This document shows positions 19,209 to 28,982 of a DNA stretch of 51,978 nucleotides, piece by piece (position 1 is the first letter of the stretch; each line of letters starts with the position of its first letter). The notes below the pieces were generated by a model. It searched no databases, was not told the DNA's origin, and was given only the letters and a program-made list of their open reading frames with translations. The position numbers were made by a program, and so were the translations under genes. The DNA is from an uncultured Pseudoxanthomonas sp. (GTDB taxonomy: Bacteria > Pseudomonadota > Gammaproteobacteria > Xanthomonadales > Xanthomonadaceae): NCBI RefSeq assembly GCF_946886695.1, contig NZ_CAMPJD010000030.1, forward strand, positions 1 through 51,978, in the 5' to 3' direction.

Positions 19209-19664
19209 ATGAAACGCCTGATTCCCTTGGCCCTGCTGATTGCGACCGGATTGGCCGCCTGCGCGACCGACGGCCGGCAGACCGATGCCGAAAAACTCGC
19301 TTTCTACCGCGGTCATGCCGGGGAGCCGGTCAAGGACTTCAAGTATTTCGGCACGCTCAATGGCTGGACGCCGCTTGGCGATGGCGCGCTCGCCGTATGG
19401 ACCAAGCCCAGCGAAGGGTATCTGCTGGAGCTGTCCGGCCCCTGCCAGGATCTGGACTACGCCACCGCCATCTCCGTGACCCAGTTCGGCGGTCGGGTGT
19501 CGGCAAAGTTCGATGACGTGATCCCCTTGGGGGCCGGCACCTCCAGCATCAATATTCCCTGCCGCATCGAGACCATCAGGCCATTGGACGTGAAGGCCCT
19601 GCGCGCCAGCCAGAAGGAGTTGCGCGAAGCCGCGGCCGTGGAGCGGGAAGCTGGAAAGCGTTGA
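19209..19664 (+). CDS. Small lipoprotein, DUF6491-like
   Basis: 151 residues from ATG 19209, which starts a lipoprotein signal (MKRLIPLALLIATGLAAC, lipobox LAAC). The mature part includes YFGTLNGWTPLGDGALAVWTKPSEGYLL (key residues FxxLxGWxxLGDxxLxVWTxPxxxYLL), a Cys pair (GPCQDLDYATAI and NIPCRIETI) likely to form a disulfide, and a C-terminal charged helix KALRASQKELREAAAVE. This pattern resembles the DUF6491 lipoproteins of Xanthomonadaceae. An envelope protein of unknown function. The first 31 codons of the longer frame have no coding character. Confidence 0.75.
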   Translation: MKRLIPLALLIATGLAACATDGRQTDAEKLAFYRGHAGEPVKDFKYFGTLNGWTPLGDGALAVWTKPSEGYLLELSGPCQDLDYATAISVTQFGGRVSAKFDDVIPLGAGTSSINIPCRIETIRPLDVKALRASQKELREAAAVEREAGKR

Positions 19665-19754
19665 TTGCGCAGGGAAGCCCCCGCTTTCCTGACTACGTCC
19701 GTTGACGCGATGCTGGACCCTGCTGTCCGGGGAGGACAGAAAGGGTCGCGCAGT

Positions 19755-20024
19755 TCAGGATTCCGGTACGTACCCGGTCGGCTTGTCCGCGCCGCCGCCG
19801 AACAGGAACTTCTCGAGTTCCACTTCAAGGAAAGCGCGATGCTTGGGATCGCGCGGGGACAGCCGGTTCTCGTTGATCAGCATGGTCTGGTGAGCCAGCC
19901 AGGCCGCCCAGGCCGGCTTGCCGATGTTCGCGTAGATGCGCTTGCCCAGCTCGCCGGGGTAGGGGACGAAGTCGAGCCCTTCCGTTTCGCGTTGTTCGTA
20001 CTGGCAGAAGACGGTGCGCGACAT
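19755..20024 (-). CDS. yggX: Fe(2+)-trafficking / oxidative damage protection protein YggX
   Basis: An 89-residue protein with the family hallmarks MSRTVFCQ with the conserved Cys7, [16 protein letters not shown], and [20 protein letters not shown]. YggX helps protect Fe-S clusters and DNA from oxidative damage and is thought to handle ferrous iron. The gene starts 3 bp after the mutY stop and is thus the last gene of an ftsY-mutY-yggX operon. The mutY-yggX pair is widely conserved in gammaproteobacteria, linking repair of oxidised DNA and iron handling. The C-terminus is slightly extended ([14 protein letters not shown]). Confidence 0.95.
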   Translation of the reverse strand: MSRTVFCQYEQRETEGLDFVPYPGELGKRIYANIGKPAWAAWLAHQTMLINENRLSPRDPKHRAFLEVELEKFLFGGGADKPTGYVPES

Positions 20025-20027
20025 CGG

Positions 20028-21077
20028 TCAATTTCCCAACAGTTTGCGGATCGGCGCGGGCAGGCCCAGCTTGGCGAGTTCGCCGCACGCGACCCATCGC
20101 AGATCGTCATTGTCGCGCACCCTGCCGCGCAGGGCGACCCCGCGTACCCGCAGCGGCTGCAGATGCAGACGGTAGTGGCTGAAGGTGTGCACCACCACCG
20201 GCAGTTCCTCGGCATCGTCGTAGTGCCCCTGCACTTCGCGCGCGAACCAGTCGCGCATGCCTGTGTCGGTATCCGCCTGCGGCAGCGTCCATAGCGACGC
20301 CCAGATGCCGGTTTCCGGACGCCGTTGCAGCAGGATTTCGCCGTCGGCGTTCTCGAGCCACAACGCCACGGCTTCCCGCTCCGGTAGCGTCTTCGAGGGC
20401 TTGGAGGTGGGCAGTACGTCCACCAGGCCATCACGGCGCGCCACGCAGTCGTCCTGCTGCGGGCACACCACGCAGGCCGGCTTCGCGCGCGTGCACAGCG
20501 TGGCGCCGAAATCCATCTGCGCCTGCGTGAAGTCGGCCAGGCGGCCGTCGGGCACGTCGTGCAGGTGGGTTTCCGCCAGTGCCCACAATGGCTTTTCCAC
20601 TGCCGGCAGGCCGGGCCAGCCGGAGATGCCGTGGAAGCGCGCCAGCACGCGCTTGACGTTGCCATCGAGGATGGGGAAACGGTCGTTCCACGCCTGTGCC
20701 AGGATCGCGCCCGCCGTGCTGCGCCCGATGCCGGGCAGTGCATGCAATACGTCGAAATCGCGTGGCAGGTCGCCGCCATGCTGCGCGACACACGCCTTCG
20801 CCGCCGCATGCAGGTTGCGGGCGCGGGCGTAGTAGCCCAGTCCCGCCCAGTGCGCCATCACGTCATCGGTGGAAGCCGCTGCCAGGTCGGGCAGGGTGGG
20901 AAAGCGATCGACGAAGCGCAGGAAGTACGGGATGACCGTGGCCACCTGCGTCTGCTGCAACATGATTTCCGACAACCACACGCGATACGGCGTGCGCGGA
21001 TGCTGCCAGGGCAGGTCGTGGCGGCCGTGCCGGTCGAACCAGGCAAGCAGGCGATGGGCAAAGGTGTCAGCTGGCAC
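20028..21077 (-). CDS. mutY: A/G-specific adenine DNA glycosylase MutY
   Basis: The 349-residue base-excision repair enzyme removes A paired with 8-oxoguanine. Seen in order: catalytic Glu37 in WLSEIMLQQTQV, the helix-hairpin-helix LPGIGRSTAGAIL with catalytic Asp138 in PILDGNVKRVL, the [4Fe-4S] loop CTRAKPACVVCPQQDDC (C-x6-C-x2-C-x5-C), and a C-terminal NUDIX-like domain that recognises 8-oxoG (REAVALWLENADGEILLQ, VHTFSHYRLHL). There is no ATG at the family N-terminus; GTG 21077 gives PADTFAHRLLAWFDRHGRHD, a normal start, and it overlaps the ftsY stop by 11 bp, suggesting translational coupling. The reading frame is open far upstream inside ftsY, but that part is non-coding. Confidence 0.95.
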   Translation of the reverse strand: MPADTFAHRLLAWFDRHGRHDLPWQHPRTPYRVWLSEIMLQQTQVATVIPYFLRFVDRFPTLPDLAAASTDDVMAHWAGLGYYARARNLHAAAKACVAQHGGDLPRDFDVLHALPGIGRSTAGAILAQAWNDRFPILDGNVKRVLARFHGISGWPGLPAVEKPLWALAETHLHDVPDGRLADFTQAQMDFGATLCTRAKPACVVCPQQDDCVARRDGLVDVLPTSKPSKTLPEREAVALWLENADGEILLQRRPETGIWASLWTLPQADTDTGMRDWFAREVQGHYDDAEELPVVVHTFSHYRLHLQPLRVRGVALRGRVRDNDDLRWVACGELAKLGLPAPIRKLLGN

Positions 21078-22260
21078 CCAGCGCTTCCGGCAACAGCGCA
21101 TCGACGAAGGCTTCTGCATCGAATACGCGCAGGTCTTCCACGCGCTCGCCGATACCGGCGTAGCGGATCGGGATGCCGAACTCGCGCGCCAGCGCGAACA
21201 CCACGCCGCCCTTGGCGGTGCCGTCGAGCTTGGTGACCACCAGGCCGGTGACGCCGACGGCGGCATGGAACTGGCGCAGCTGCGAGAGCGCGTTCTGGCC
21301 GGTGGTGCCATCGATGACCATCAGCACTTCGTGTGGTGCGCTCTCGTCGATCTTGCCCAGCACGCGGCGTATCTTGCCCAGTTCGCTCATCAGGCCGGTC
21401 TGCGTGTGCAGGCGGCCTGCAGTGTCGGCGATCAGCACGTCGAAGCCGCGCGACTTGGCCGACTGGAGCGCGTCGAAGGCAACCGACGCCGGATCCGCAT
21501 CCTGGCCCTGTGCGACCACGGGCACGCCGTTGCGTTCGCCCCAGGTCTGGAGCTGCGCGACGGCGGCGGCGCGGAAGGTGTCGCCGGCGGCCAGCATCAG
21601 GCTGTGGCCGTCCTGCTTGAAGCGGCGCGCCAGCTTGCCGATGGTGGTGGTCTTTCCCACGCCGTTGACGCCGATGGTCAGCACGACGAACGGCTTGCGG
21701 CTGGCGTCGATCACCAGCGGTCTGGCGACCGGCGTGATCAGTGCGATCAGGTCGGAACGCAGCGCCTTGAGCAAGGCCTGTGCGTCTGCGAACTCGCGCT
21801 CCTTCATCCGCTTGCGCAGGTCGTCGATGATGGCGGTGGTGGCGGGCACGCCCACGTCGGCGGTCAGCAGGGCGGTTTCGATCTCATCCAGCAGGTCGTC
21901 GTCCAGGCGCGGATTGCGCGTGAACAGGCCAGCCAGGCCCAGTGCGGCGCTGGTGCGGCGCAGGCGGTCACGCCAGCCGGGCTTGCCGGCCGGCGCAGCG
22001 GGCGCGGCATCGGCGGGTTCCGGCTCATCTGCGCGTGGCGCAGCAGCGGCGGGTTCGGACAGGGCGCCGGCATCGTCGTTGGGCTCGTCTGTCTTCGGCA
22101 CCGCTTCATCCGCCACGGAAGCGGCGGCAGGGGGTGTGTCCGTCGGCAGCATCTCGCTTGGCGCGCGCGGGAAGGCGGCGGCGAGTTCCTCGGTGCTGGG
22201 GCGGGTCTGGGCGGCGTCCGGGCCGTCCTGGGGTTTCTTGCGGCGGAAAAAACCGATCAT
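21067..22260 (-). CDS. ftsY: Signal recognition particle receptor FtsY
   Basis: The 397-residue GTPase docks the SRP-ribosome complex at the inner membrane. Seen: an N-terminal basic MIGFFRRKKPQ and an acidic Ala/Pro-rich A domain (about 10-100), then the NG domain with GVNGVGKTTTIGKLA (P-loop), DTFRAAAVAQLQTW, DTAGRLHTQTGLM and VVTKLDGTAKGG, ending GIGERVEDLRVFDAEAFVDALL. The gene leads the ftsY-mutY-yggX unit. In many relatives ftsY is followed by ftsE/ftsX; here it is mutY, as usual in Xanthomonadaceae. Confidence 0.96.
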   Translation of the reverse strand: MIGFFRRKKPQDGPDAAQTRPSTEELAAAFPRAPSEMLPTDTPPAAASVADEAVPKTDEPNDDAGALSEPAAAAPRADEPEPADAAPAAPAGKPGWRDRLRRTSAALGLAGLFTRNPRLDDDLLDEIETALLTADVGVPATTAIIDDLRKRMKEREFADAQALLKALRSDLIALITPVARPLVIDASRKPFVVLTIGVNGVGKTTTIGKLARRFKQDGHSLMLAAGDTFRAAAVAQLQTWGERNGVPVVAQGQDADPASVAFDALQSAKSRGFDVLIADTAGRLHTQTGLMSELGKIRRVLGKIDESAPHEVLMVIDGTTGQNALSQLRQFHAAVGVTGLVVTKLDGTAKGGVVFALAREFGIPIRYAGIGERVEDLRVFDAEAFVDALLPEALGAS

Positions 22261-22383
22261 TTCAGGGGGTATCTCGAAGAGGGCGACATGCTACCACCCG
22301 GCTGTCGGGCGGCCGTGGACGCTGGGCTAAAGTGGGGCCGGCGGCGGCCGATATCGAGGCTGGAAACCCTGTGGAGTCATCGC

Positions 22384-22683
22384 ATGACCCCCATCGCCGG
22401 CATCGCTACCTCCGGCCTGCGCGCGGCCTCGCTCGGCATGCAGGCCGCAGCGCACAACATCGCCAACCTGGCCACGCCCGATGCTGCGCGACAGGGCGTT
22501 GCGCTGTCCTCCGAGGCGATGGGCGGAGTGTCGGCGACGGTGGTCGAGGTGCCCGCTGATCCGGCCGCCCCGGTGGAGGATGTGGCGGCGATGCTGACCT
22601 ACGAGGCGATGGCCGGCGCGAACCTGTTCGTGTTGAAGGTGGCAGGCCAGGCGCTGGGCGGTTTGCTCGACGTCAAGGCGTAG
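22384..22683 (+). CDS. Orphan flagellar basal-body rod-like small protein
   Basis: A 99-residue frame starting ATG 22384. Residues 1-32 (ending SLGMQAAAHNIANLATPDAA) match the N-terminal flg_bb_rod motif of FlgB/FlgC/FlgG-type rod and hook proteins, where SLxxxxxxxNIANxxTP is diagnostic. The C-terminus (EDVAAMLTYEAMAGANLFVLK, key residues DVxxMLxYEAMAGANLxV) resembles the matching C-terminal helix of the same proteins, but the central beta domain is missing. No other flagellar gene is nearby. It may be a degraded or repurposed rod protein; such short orphan forms occur in this bacterial group. It is divergent from ftsY, and a palindromic element follows the stop codon. Confidence 0.7.
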   Translation: MTPIAGIATSGLRAASLGMQAAAHNIANLATPDAARQGVALSSEAMGGVSATVVEVPADPAAPVEDVAAMLTYEAMAGANLFVLKVAGQALGGLLDVKA

Positions 22684-22694
22684 GCAGGATGGAG

Positions 22695-22881
22695 CCTTCT
22701 CCCCGCAAGCGGGGAGAAGGTGCCCGAAGGGCGGATGAGGGGCGCCCTTGGCGCCGAGTGTTTTTCGCAAATGAGCCAAAGCATCACGGACGTGGATCGT
22801 ATTGGAGTCTTCCTGATGCGATGTCTCCGTTCGCCCCTCACCCGCCTTTGGCCCCCTCTCCCCGCGAGCGGGGAGAGGGGG
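22695..22881. repeat. Large palindromic intergenic element (two 'CTCCCCGC' hairpins)
   Basis: The left arm is a hairpin at 22695-22720 (CCTTCTCCCCGC, 2-nt loop, perfect complement), followed by GGGCGGATGAGGGG. The right arm is the mirror image, CCCCTCACCCGCC followed by a 14-bp-stem hairpin at 22852-22881. A ~100-bp centre separates them. This is a MITE/REPIN-like architecture, common between genes of GC-rich Proteobacteria. A short frame inside (22720-22902) is an artefact of the repeat. Confidence 0.75.
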
Positions 22882-22902
22882 ATTCGCGCGGGCACTTGCT
22901 GA

Positions 22903-24801
22903 CTACGCCGACAGTTCCAACAGCAATGCATTCAGCCGCTTCACGTAGCCGGCCGGGTCCTTCAGGCTCTCGCCCGCAGCCAGCGCAGCCTGGTCGAACA
23001 GCACGCGGGTCAGGTTGTTGAAGCGATTCGCATCGTTCTCGGCATCGAGTTTTGCGATGAGCGGATGTTCCGGGTTGAACTCGAACACGGGCTTGCTCTC
23101 CGGTGCCGTCTGGCCACTGGCTTCCAGCAGCTGGCGCATCTGCACGCCCAGGTCGCCCTGGCCCATCGCGAGGATGGCGGGTGAATCGGTCAGGCGGTGC
23201 GAGACGCGCACGTCGGCCACGTCCAGGCCCAGCACCGTCTTCAGGCGTTCCACCAGCGCTTCCTTGGCCTTGGCGGTTTCTTCGTGGGCCTTCTTTTCGT
23301 CCTCGCTGTCCAGCGCGCCCAGGTCCAGGTCGCCGCGGGCGACGTCGGCGAAGGACTTGCCGTCGAACTCGGTCAGGTAGCCCATCAGCCACTCGTCGAT
23401 GCGGTCGGTGAGCAGCAGCACCTCGATGCCTTTCTTGCGGAAGATCTCCAGGTGCGGGCTGTCCTTCACCTGCGCGTACGCATCGCCGGTGAGGTAGTAG
23501 ATCCGGTCCTGGCCTTCCTTCATGCGCGCCACGTAATCGGCCAGCGCCACGCTGGGCGCGCCGGAGGTGTCTTGGGTGGACGCGAAGCGCAGCAGGCCGG
23601 CGATCTTCTCGCGATTGGCGTAGTCCTCGGCCGGGCCTTCCTTCAGCACCTGGCCGAAGTTGGTCCAGAACACCTTGTAGTCTTCCGGCTTGTCCTTGGC
23701 CAGCTTCTCCAGCATGTCGAGCGCGCGCTTGGTCAGCGCGGAGCGCATCGAATCCACCACCGGGCCGGACTGCAGGATCTCGCGCGAGACGTTGAGCGAC
23801 AGGTCGGATGAATCCACCACGCCACGCAGGAAGCGCAGGTACAACGGCAGGAACTGCTCGGCCTGGTCCATGATGAAGACGCGCTGCACGTACAGCTTCA
23901 GGCCCTTGGCGCCGTCGCGGTGGTACAGGTCGAACGGCGCGCGGCCGGGCACATACAGCAGCGAGGTGTATTCCAGCTTGCCTTCGACCTTGTTGTGGCT
24001 CCATGCCACCGGGTCGGTGAAGTCGTGGGCGATGTGCTTGTAGAACTCGGTGTATTCCTCGTCCTTGATCTCGGACTTGGCGCGCGTCCACAGTGCGCTG
24101 GCCTTGTTGACGGCTTCCCATTCGGGCGTGGCCGGCGCGTCGTCGCCGTGGTGTTCCTTCGGCATCTCGATCGGCAGGCCGACATGGTCGGAATATTTCT
24201 TGACGATGCCGCGCAGCTTCCAGCCATCGGCGAAGCCTTCCTCGCCTTCCTTCAGGTGCAACACGATGCGCGTGCCGCGTTCGGGTTTGTCGACTGTGGC
24301 CACCTCGAAATCGCCTTCGCCGGCGCTCGACCAGTGCACGCCTTCGCTGGCGGGCAGGCCGGCGCGACGGCTGAACACGTCCACGCGGTCGGCCACGATG
24401 AAGGCGCTGTAGAACCCTACGCCGAACTGGCCGATCAGGTTGGCGTCCTTTTTCTGGTCGCCGGACAGCGCTTTGAGGAAGTCACCGGTGCCGGACTTCG
24501 CGATCGTCCCGAGATGGGCGACGGCTTCATCGCGACTCATGCCGATGCCGTTGTCGTCGATGGTCACCGTGCGTGCTTCGGCATCGAAGCCGATGCGGAT
24601 GCGCAGGGTGGGGTCTTGCTCGATCAGGCCGGGTTCCTTCAGCGCCTCGAAGCGCAGTTTGTCGGCGGCGTCGGCGGCGTTGGACACCAGCTCGCGCAGG
24701 AAGATCTCCTTGTTCGAGTACAGCGAGTGGATCATCAGCTGCAGCAGCTGCTTCACTTCGGCCTGGAAGCCCAGTGTTTCCTTGCGGGTTTCGGTGGTCA
24801 T
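22903..24801 (-). CDS. htpG: Molecular chaperone HtpG (Hsp90)
   Basis: The 632-residue cytosolic ATP-dependent chaperone shows all Hsp90 signatures: [38 protein letters not shown] (key GHKL motif DNGIGM), [26 protein letters not shown], the middle-domain [11 protein letters not shown] and [18 protein letters not shown], and a C-terminal dimerisation domain without the eukaryotic MEEVD tail. The start ATG is preceded by AAGGAGC. It is single-gene. The upstream region (24802-24890) should carry the promoter, but I could not identify a heat-shock sigma box with confidence. Confidence 0.97.
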   Translation of the reverse strand: MTTETRKETLGFQAEVKQLLQLMIHSLYSNKEIFLRELVSNAADAADKLRFEALKEPGLIEQDPTLRIRIGFDAEARTVTIDDNGIGMSRDEAVAHLGTIAKSGTGDFLKALSGDQKKDANLIGQFGVGFYSAFIVADRVDVFSRRAGLPASEGVHWSSAGEGDFEVATVDKPERGTRIVLHLKEGEEGFADGWKLRGIVKKYSDHVGLPIEMPKEHHGDDAPATPEWEAVNKASALWTRAKSEIKDEEYTEFYKHIAHDFTDPVAWSHNKVEGKLEYTSLLYVPGRAPFDLYHRDGAKGLKLYVQRVFIMDQAEQFLPLYLRFLRGVVDSSDLSLNVSREILQSGPVVDSMRSALTKRALDMLEKLAKDKPEDYKVFWTNFGQVLKEGPAEDYANREKIAGLLRFASTQDTSGAPSVALADYVARMKEGQDRIYYLTGDAYAQVKDSPHLEIFRKKGIEVLLLTDRIDEWLMGYLTEFDGKSFADVARGDLDLGALDSEDEKKAHEETAKAKEALVERLKTVLGLDVADVRVSHRLTDSPAILAMGQGDLGVQMRQLLEASGQTAPESKPVFEFNPEHPLIAKLDAENDANRFNNLTRVLFDQAALAAGESLKDPAGYVKRLNALLLELSA

Positions 24802-24894
24802 CGTGGACGTGCTCCTTGGATCGGTGTGCGGGCCGCAGGCGCGGCCGATGCATCCCGGTGTATGGGTATGGCCGCCGATTTCAACCCGCGATGT

Positions 24895-25004
24895 CCTGCA
24901 GGAGGGGCTTCAGCCCCGACCACGCCCAACAGGCGATGGGCCCTGGAACGGTGAATGCCTGGCGCGTTCCAGCGCACAGTCGGGGCTGAAGCCCCTCCTG
25001 CAGG
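24895..25004. repeat. Paired palindromic element, 'GGGGCTTCAGCCCC' family
   Basis: Two arms of 26 bp, perfect inverted copies of one another, bound a 110-bp element. Each arm begins CCTGCAGGAG and contains the small hairpin GGGGC-TTCA-GCCCC followed by GAC. It sits between the htpG promoter region and rsmD. Same family as the element at 35961-36031. Confidence 0.85.
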
Positions 25005-25043
25005 GGTCGTATCATGCGTGGCATCCCGCTCTCCGGCTTCCTG

Positions 25044-26194
<1,151 letters not shown>

Positions 26195-26240
26195 GCGCGC
26201 CGCGATTCCGACAACAGATCCAACAGGAGGGGGAACACCC

Positions 26241-26735
26241 ATGAAGAACATCGCAACCCGCATGCTGCTCACCGCCTGCCTCGTGCTGCCGTTCGCGGCG
26301 TGCAAGAAGCAGGACGAAGCCCCGGCCGAACCGGCCGAAGTCGCCCTGGTCGCGCCGACCACGACCGAAGATGGCGCGTGGAAGGAATACCTGAGCAAGG
26401 TGGTCGACGCCAACATGGGCACGATCACCAACACGCCGTACGTGTACTACCTGCCCGCCGAGACCGATCCGGAGTTCGAGGCCAAGTATGGCCGTCAGCT
26501 GGAGCAGGCCAAGGGTGCCGTGGCGCGCGGCGTTACCAGTGGCAACCTGATCGCGTTCGGCTCGCCCTCCAGCGTCAAGATAGCCGACCTGGCCGTGGCC
26601 GCGTTCGAAGGCGTGGAAGCCGACACGTTCAAGGGCGTGCGCATCCTCTTCATCGGCAAGGCGGAAGACAGCGAGCGCGTGAAGGCCGCCGTCACCCCGA
26701 GCAGCGCCGAATACGTGTTCGTCGAAGCCAAGTGA
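26241..26735 (+). CDS. Putative lipoprotein of unknown function
   Basis: 164 residues from ATG 26241, preceded by AGGAGGGG at good spacing. The lipoprotein signal MKNIATRMLLTACLVLPFAAC is followed by an acidic Pro/Ala linker (KKQDEAPAEPAEVA). The globular part has YLSKVVDANMGTITNTPYVYYLP, here split as YLSKVVDANMG and TNTPYVYYLP, then GVTSGNLIAFGSPSSVKIADL and FKGVRILFIGKAEDSERVKAAV, which suggest a small alpha/beta fold. I do not recognise a family with certainty. It sits between coaD and the ferredoxin gene, which are adjacent in many relatives, and is followed by a long hairpin. Confidence 0.75.
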   Translation: MKNIATRMLLTACLVLPFAACKKQDEAPAEPAEVALVAPTTTEDGAWKEYLSKVVDANMGTITNTPYVYYLPAETDPEFEAKYGRQLEQAKGAVARGVTSGNLIAFGSPSSVKIADLAVAAFEGVEADTFKGVRILFIGKAEDSERVKAAVTPSSAEYVFVEAK

Positions 26736-26736
26736 C

Positions 26737-26782
26737 CTTTCCGCGCGTGGCCGCTCCGGCGGCCACGCCTTGGCGGAAAGGC
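26737..26782 (+). terminator. Long nested hairpin after the lipoprotein gene
   Basis: An inner 10-bp stem (GCGTGGCCGC with GCGGCCACGC, 4-nt loop) is enclosed by CCTTTCCGC and GCGGAAAGG. It begins 2 bp after the stop codon. There is no T-run, so terminator activity is uncertain. Confidence 0.45.
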
Positions 26783-26917
26783 CATCCCCGCGCAGGCGGG
26801 GATCCAGTGACTTTCAGTCGCGCATCGCAGCCAGCCTGCAGCGACTGGACGCCGGGCTTGGTACTTCCGACGAATGCCGCGTCGAAAGTCACTGGGTTCC
26901 CGCCTTCGCGGGAATGA
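26782..26917. repeat. Paired palindromic element, 'CCCCGC-GCAG-GCGGGG' family
   Basis: The left arm contains ATCCCCGCGCAGGCGGGGAT then CCAGTGACTTTC. The right arm is its inverted relative, GAAAGTCACTGG then TTCCCGCCTTCGCGGGAA. About 34 bp each with a few mismatches, 136 bp overall. It separates the lipoprotein gene from the ferredoxin gene; the right end is 10 bp before the ferredoxin start and may affect its translation. Confidence 0.75.
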
Positions 26918-26926
26918 CGGAACAAG

Positions 26927-27175
26927 ATGTCCCTCAAGATCAACGAACTCTGCGTCAACTGTGATGTCTGCGAGCCGGCCTGCCCCAACCAGGCCATCTC
27001 GATGGGCGAGACGATCTATGTGATCGATCCGGCGCGCTGCACCGAATGCGTCGGCCATCATGACGAACCGCAATGTGTCGTCGTGTGCCCGGTCGAGTGC
27101 ATCGACCCCGATCCGGCGTATCCTGAGACCCACGAAGCACTGCTGGCGAAGATGCTGCGGCTGCAGGCCGGCTGA
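26927..27175 (+). CDS. YfhL family 4Fe-4S dicluster ferredoxin
   Basis: An 82-residue ferredoxin with two cluster motifs: CVNCDVCEPACPNQAI (C-x2-C-x2-C-x3-C) and CTECVGHHDEPQCVVVCPVE (C-x2-C-x8-C-x3-C), the extended second loop being typical of the YfhL/FdxA-like type. A small soluble electron carrier; partners are unknown. It follows rsmD-coaD as in many Proteobacteria, with an extra lipoprotein gene and a repeat element in between. The start ATG gives the usual MSLKINELCVNC. Confidence 0.93.
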   Translation: MSLKINELCVNCDVCEPACPNQAISMGETIYVIDPARCTECVGHHDEPQCVVVCPVECIDPDPAYPETHEALLAKMLRLQAG

Positions 27176-27224
27176 TCCCCTCGCGCGTCATCGCTTCGTG
27201 CCGGTTTCCGCAACAGGAGCGATC

Positions 27225-28967
27225 GTGATCCAACGCCGTCTTTTCGCATTGCTGTTCGTCGTCGCCTTCGCGCCTGCCGCGTGGGCGGCCGATGCTTCCC
27301 GCACTTCTGCGCCGCATCCCCCGGGCGTGGCCATCGCCAGCGCGCACGCGCTTGCCACGCAGGCCGGTCTCGATGTCATCGCTCAGGGCGGCAACGCCTT
27401 CGATGCCGCCATCGCGGTCTCGTCGACGCTGTCGGTGGTCGAGCCGATCAGTTCCGGATTGGGTGGCGGCGGCTTCTTCCTGCTGCACGACGGCAAGACC
27501 GGCAAGGACGTCTTCATCGATGCGCGCGAGACCGCACCCGCGGCGGCTACGCCGGACAAGTACCTTCTGCCGAATGGCGATTTCAACCGCGATCGCGCCG
27601 AGAACGGCCCGTGGGCCGCGGGCATTCCCGGCCTGCCTGCCGCCTTCGTCCACCTCGCGGCGAAGTACGGCAAGCTGCCGTTGAAGGCCTCGCTGGCGCC
27701 GGCCATCCGCACGGCGCGCGAGGGGTTTCCGGTCTATGCACGCATGGCGCGCGGCTACCAGGCCCGTCGCAACGTGATGGAGCGGTACAAAGGCACGCGC
27801 GCGGTATTCCTGGCCAGCGGTCAGCCGATCAAGGAAGGCGACCTCTTCAGGCAGCCCGACCTCGCACGCACGCTGGAGCGCCTCGCCGCGCAGGGCTTTG
27901 ACGGTTTCTATCGCGGTGAGACCGCGAAGCTGCTGTTGGCTGGCGTGAAAGCGGAGGGCGGCCAGTGGACGGCGAAGGAATTGGCCGGCTACACGGTACG
28001 CGAGCGGGAGCCGCTGACGTTCAAATACAACGACTGGCAGGTGACGACCGCGCCGCCACCGTCGTCCGGCGGCGTGGCGCTGACGCAGATGCTGCAGATC
28101 CTCGACGCCTACGACCTGTCGAGGCTCGACGAGGCGCAGCGCACGCACCTGATCGTCGAATCGATGCGTCGCGCCTTCCGTGACCGCACCTTCTATCTCG
28201 GCGATCCCGACTTCGTCGAGATCCCGATGAAGACGCTGACCAGCCCGTACTACGCGGCCGGCCTGCGCGCGACGATCAACCCGCAGAAGGCGACGCCCAG
28301 CGACCAGTTGTCGGGCCAGCAGACGCCGCTGGAAGACGAGGAAACCACGCATTTCTCCATCATCGATGCCGAAGGCAACCGCGTCGCCGGTACGCAGACG
28401 GTCAACCTGCTGTACGGCTCGGGCCTGGTGCCGCCGGGCACCGGCGTGCTGTTGAACAACGAGATGGATGATTTCGCATTGAAGCCCGGCACGCCGAACG
28501 CCTTCGGGGTGATGGGCTACGACGCCAACGCGCCCAAGCCGGGCAAACGCATGCTCAGTTCGATGACGCCGACCTTCCTGGAGTCGCCGGACAAGGTGGC
28601 GGTGCTGGGCACGCCGGGTGGTAGCCGCATCATCACCATGGTGCTGCTGGGCATCCTGGGCTACGACGCCGGTCTGGATCCGCAGGCGGTCGCCGCCCTG
28701 CCGCGCTTCCATCACCAGTGGATGCCTGATCTGATCGAGATGGAGACCGACGCACTGAGTCCCGCGTCGCAGCAGGCGCTGGAAGCGATGGGTCACAAGT
28801 TCAAGGTGCCAGGCAACAGTGCACAGGGTGGCCGCGGCTCCAGCCACGTCTGGGGCAACCTGCAGACAGTGGAATGGAACAAGACCACCAACACGCTGCA
28901 CGGCGGCAGCGACCCGCGCAATCCGGTCGGCGCGGCGAAGGTCGTGGAGTCAGCGGGCAAGCCCTAA
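27225..28967 (+). CDS. ggt: Gamma-glutamyltransferase
   Basis: 580 residues from GTG 27225, preceded by CAGGAGC; this start gives a signal peptide (IQRRLFALLFVVAFAPAAWA, residues 2-21), so it is exported to the periplasm. The proenzyme is expected to self-cleave before Thr374 in EETTHFSIID, which becomes the N-terminal nucleophile of the small subunit. Other hallmarks are GGNAFDAAIAVSSTLSVVEP, SSGLGGGGFFLLHD, PPPSSGGVALTQML, LLNNEMDDF and the GTPGGSRII oxyanion region. It hydrolyses or transfers the gamma-glutamyl group of glutathione. The frame is open back to 27060 across the ferredoxin gene, but that part is out of frame with any real gene. Confidence 0.95.
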   Translation: MIQRRLFALLFVVAFAPAAWAADASRTSAPHPPGVAIASAHALATQAGLDVIAQGGNAFDAAIAVSSTLSVVEPISSGLGGGGFFLLHDGKTGKDVFIDARETAPAAATPDKYLLPNGDFNRDRAENGPWAAGIPGLPAAFVHLAAKYGKLPLKASLAPAIRTAREGFPVYARMARGYQARRNVMERYKGTRAVFLASGQPIKEGDLFRQPDLARTLERLAAQGFDGFYRGETAKLLLAGVKAEGGQWTAKELAGYTVREREPLTFKYNDWQVTTAPPPSSGGVALTQMLQILDAYDLSRLDEAQRTHLIVESMRRAFRDRTFYLGDPDFVEIPMKTLTSPYYAAGLRATINPQKATPSDQLSGQQTPLEDEETTHFSIIDAEGNRVAGTQTVNLLYGSGLVPPGTGVLLNNEMDDFALKPGTPNAFGVMGYDANAPKPGKRMLSSMTPTFLESPDKVAVLGTPGGSRIITMVLLGILGYDAGLDPQAVAALPRFHHQWMPDLIEMETDALSPASQQALEAMGHKFKVPGNSAQGGRGSSHVWGNLQTVEWNKTTNTLHGGSDPRNPVGAAKVVESAGKP

Positions 28968-28982
28968 GGGGGCTTGGCTTCT

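Noticed and set aside
20028..21311. MutY starting at ATG 21311
   Set aside because: The extra 78 residues lie inside ftsY in another frame and look non-coding; GTG 21077 gives the family N-terminus.
22720..22902. A 60-codon frame ending PASGERGIRAGTC
   Set aside because: It lies wholly within the palindromic element and its sequence is simply the translated repeat.
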